From a virus, in the IMG/VR virus record IMGVR_UViG_3300019360_000018, positions 1 to 47,756 of that record: a stretch of 47,756 bases of DNA, one strand, 5' to 3'. Shown piece after piece: positions 47,590 to 47,756 of the stretch. The notes below the pieces were generated by a model. The model was not told where the DNA came from. It made no database searches and saw only the letters and a list, made by a program, of their open reading frames with translations. Both the position numbers and the translations under genes were made by a program. Each line of letters starts with the position of its first letter. Position 1 is the first letter of the stretch.

Positions 47590-47756
47590 GTGTGTATACC
47601 TCTGCGCCGGATGCTACCGACGAAGGGCCGTGCGCGCAAGGGGTACAGGGTCCCCCGAGCAGGGACCCGTGAAAATGGGTCCCCTCCTACCGCTTTTCGC
47701 GAATGGGTCCCCTCCTACCGCTTTTCGCGAATGGGTCCCCTCCTACCGCTTTTCGC
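47590..47756. other. Right end: late leader and 28-base repeats
   Basis: No gene. It holds the late leader, two GGGWCCC sites (47648-47654 and 47662-47668) and from 47674 three copies of the 28-base repeat that are identical to bases 1-83. It continues the non-coding junction of the left end if the molecule is circular. Confidence 0.75.
47611..47639 (-). promoter_or_regulatory. Possible late promoter (minus strand)
   Basis: On the minus strand TTGCGC (47634-47639), 17 bases, then TAGCAT (47611-47616), 22 bases before the first gene of the late strand. Both hexamers are imperfect. It faces away from the early promoter across the repeat junction. Confidence 0.3.

Overview
The window reads as the complete or nearly complete genome of a tailed bacteriophage of podovirus type. 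Its DNA is GC-rich and the host is Gram-negative, since there is a two-component spanin pair with a lipoprotein Rz1. LexA-type boxes of the CTGT-N8-ACAG form suggest a beta- or gammaproteobacterial host. I see no integrase, no recognisable repressor, no tRNA and no CRISPR, so a virulent lifestyle is the simplest reading. The first 83 bases are repeated exactly as the last 83 bases (about three copies of a 28-base tandem repeat), so the contig is either circular or cut inside a repeat array.

Layout. (1) Bases 1-836 and 47590-47756 form one non-coding junction from which transcription diverges. It holds the 28-base repeats, several GGGWCCC and AGGCCTAC sites, at least 14 copies of GGGC(A/T)AC in both orientations, an AT-rich core with long palindromes, and a perfect LexA-like box. 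It looks like a replication origin or control region. (2) Plus strand, 837-3711: a run of small, tightly coupled early genes, mostly of unknown function. (3) Plus strand, 3738-16563: the replication and nucleic-acid module. It comprises a Prim-Pol/VirE primase-helicase, a DUF2800 nuclease-like protein preceded by a strongly structured leader, a DUF2815 ssDNA-binding protein, a decayed homing endonuclease, a family A DNA polymerase, peptide deformylase, VRR-NUC, a cytosine methyltransferase with a second gene nested in another frame, a SNF2 helicase, a cupin-like protein and a DUF5664 nucleotide pyrophosphohydrolase-like protein. (4) Plus strand, 16560-18584: two lower-GC genes with the look of a receptor-binding or virion-surface module. 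(5) Minus strand, 18677-47589, read from right to left: a broken small membrane gene, a small terminase candidate, large terminase, portal, scaffold, a saccharide cassette (sugar-nucleotide dehydratase, four glycosyltransferase-like proteins and a methyltransferase), major capsid, head-tail connector, nozzle proteins, internal/ejection proteins, a glycine-rich tail fibre, the lysis cassette, and a metallophosphoesterase/SprT-like group at the convergent end.

How the genes work together. The early side supplies replication enzymes and DNA modification. The late side builds and packages the virion and lyses the host. The most unusual feature is the saccharide cassette: its six genes are coupled by overlapping stop/start codons and lie between scaffold and major capsid genes. 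None of its products has an obvious membrane segment, which favours glycosylation of a cytoplasmic target such as a virion protein over classical O-antigen conversion. Other points that stand out are seven copies of the palindrome GTTTAAAC spelled with rare codons, LexA-like boxes at two separate places, and a three-way-junction RNA candidate upstream of the DUF2800 gene.
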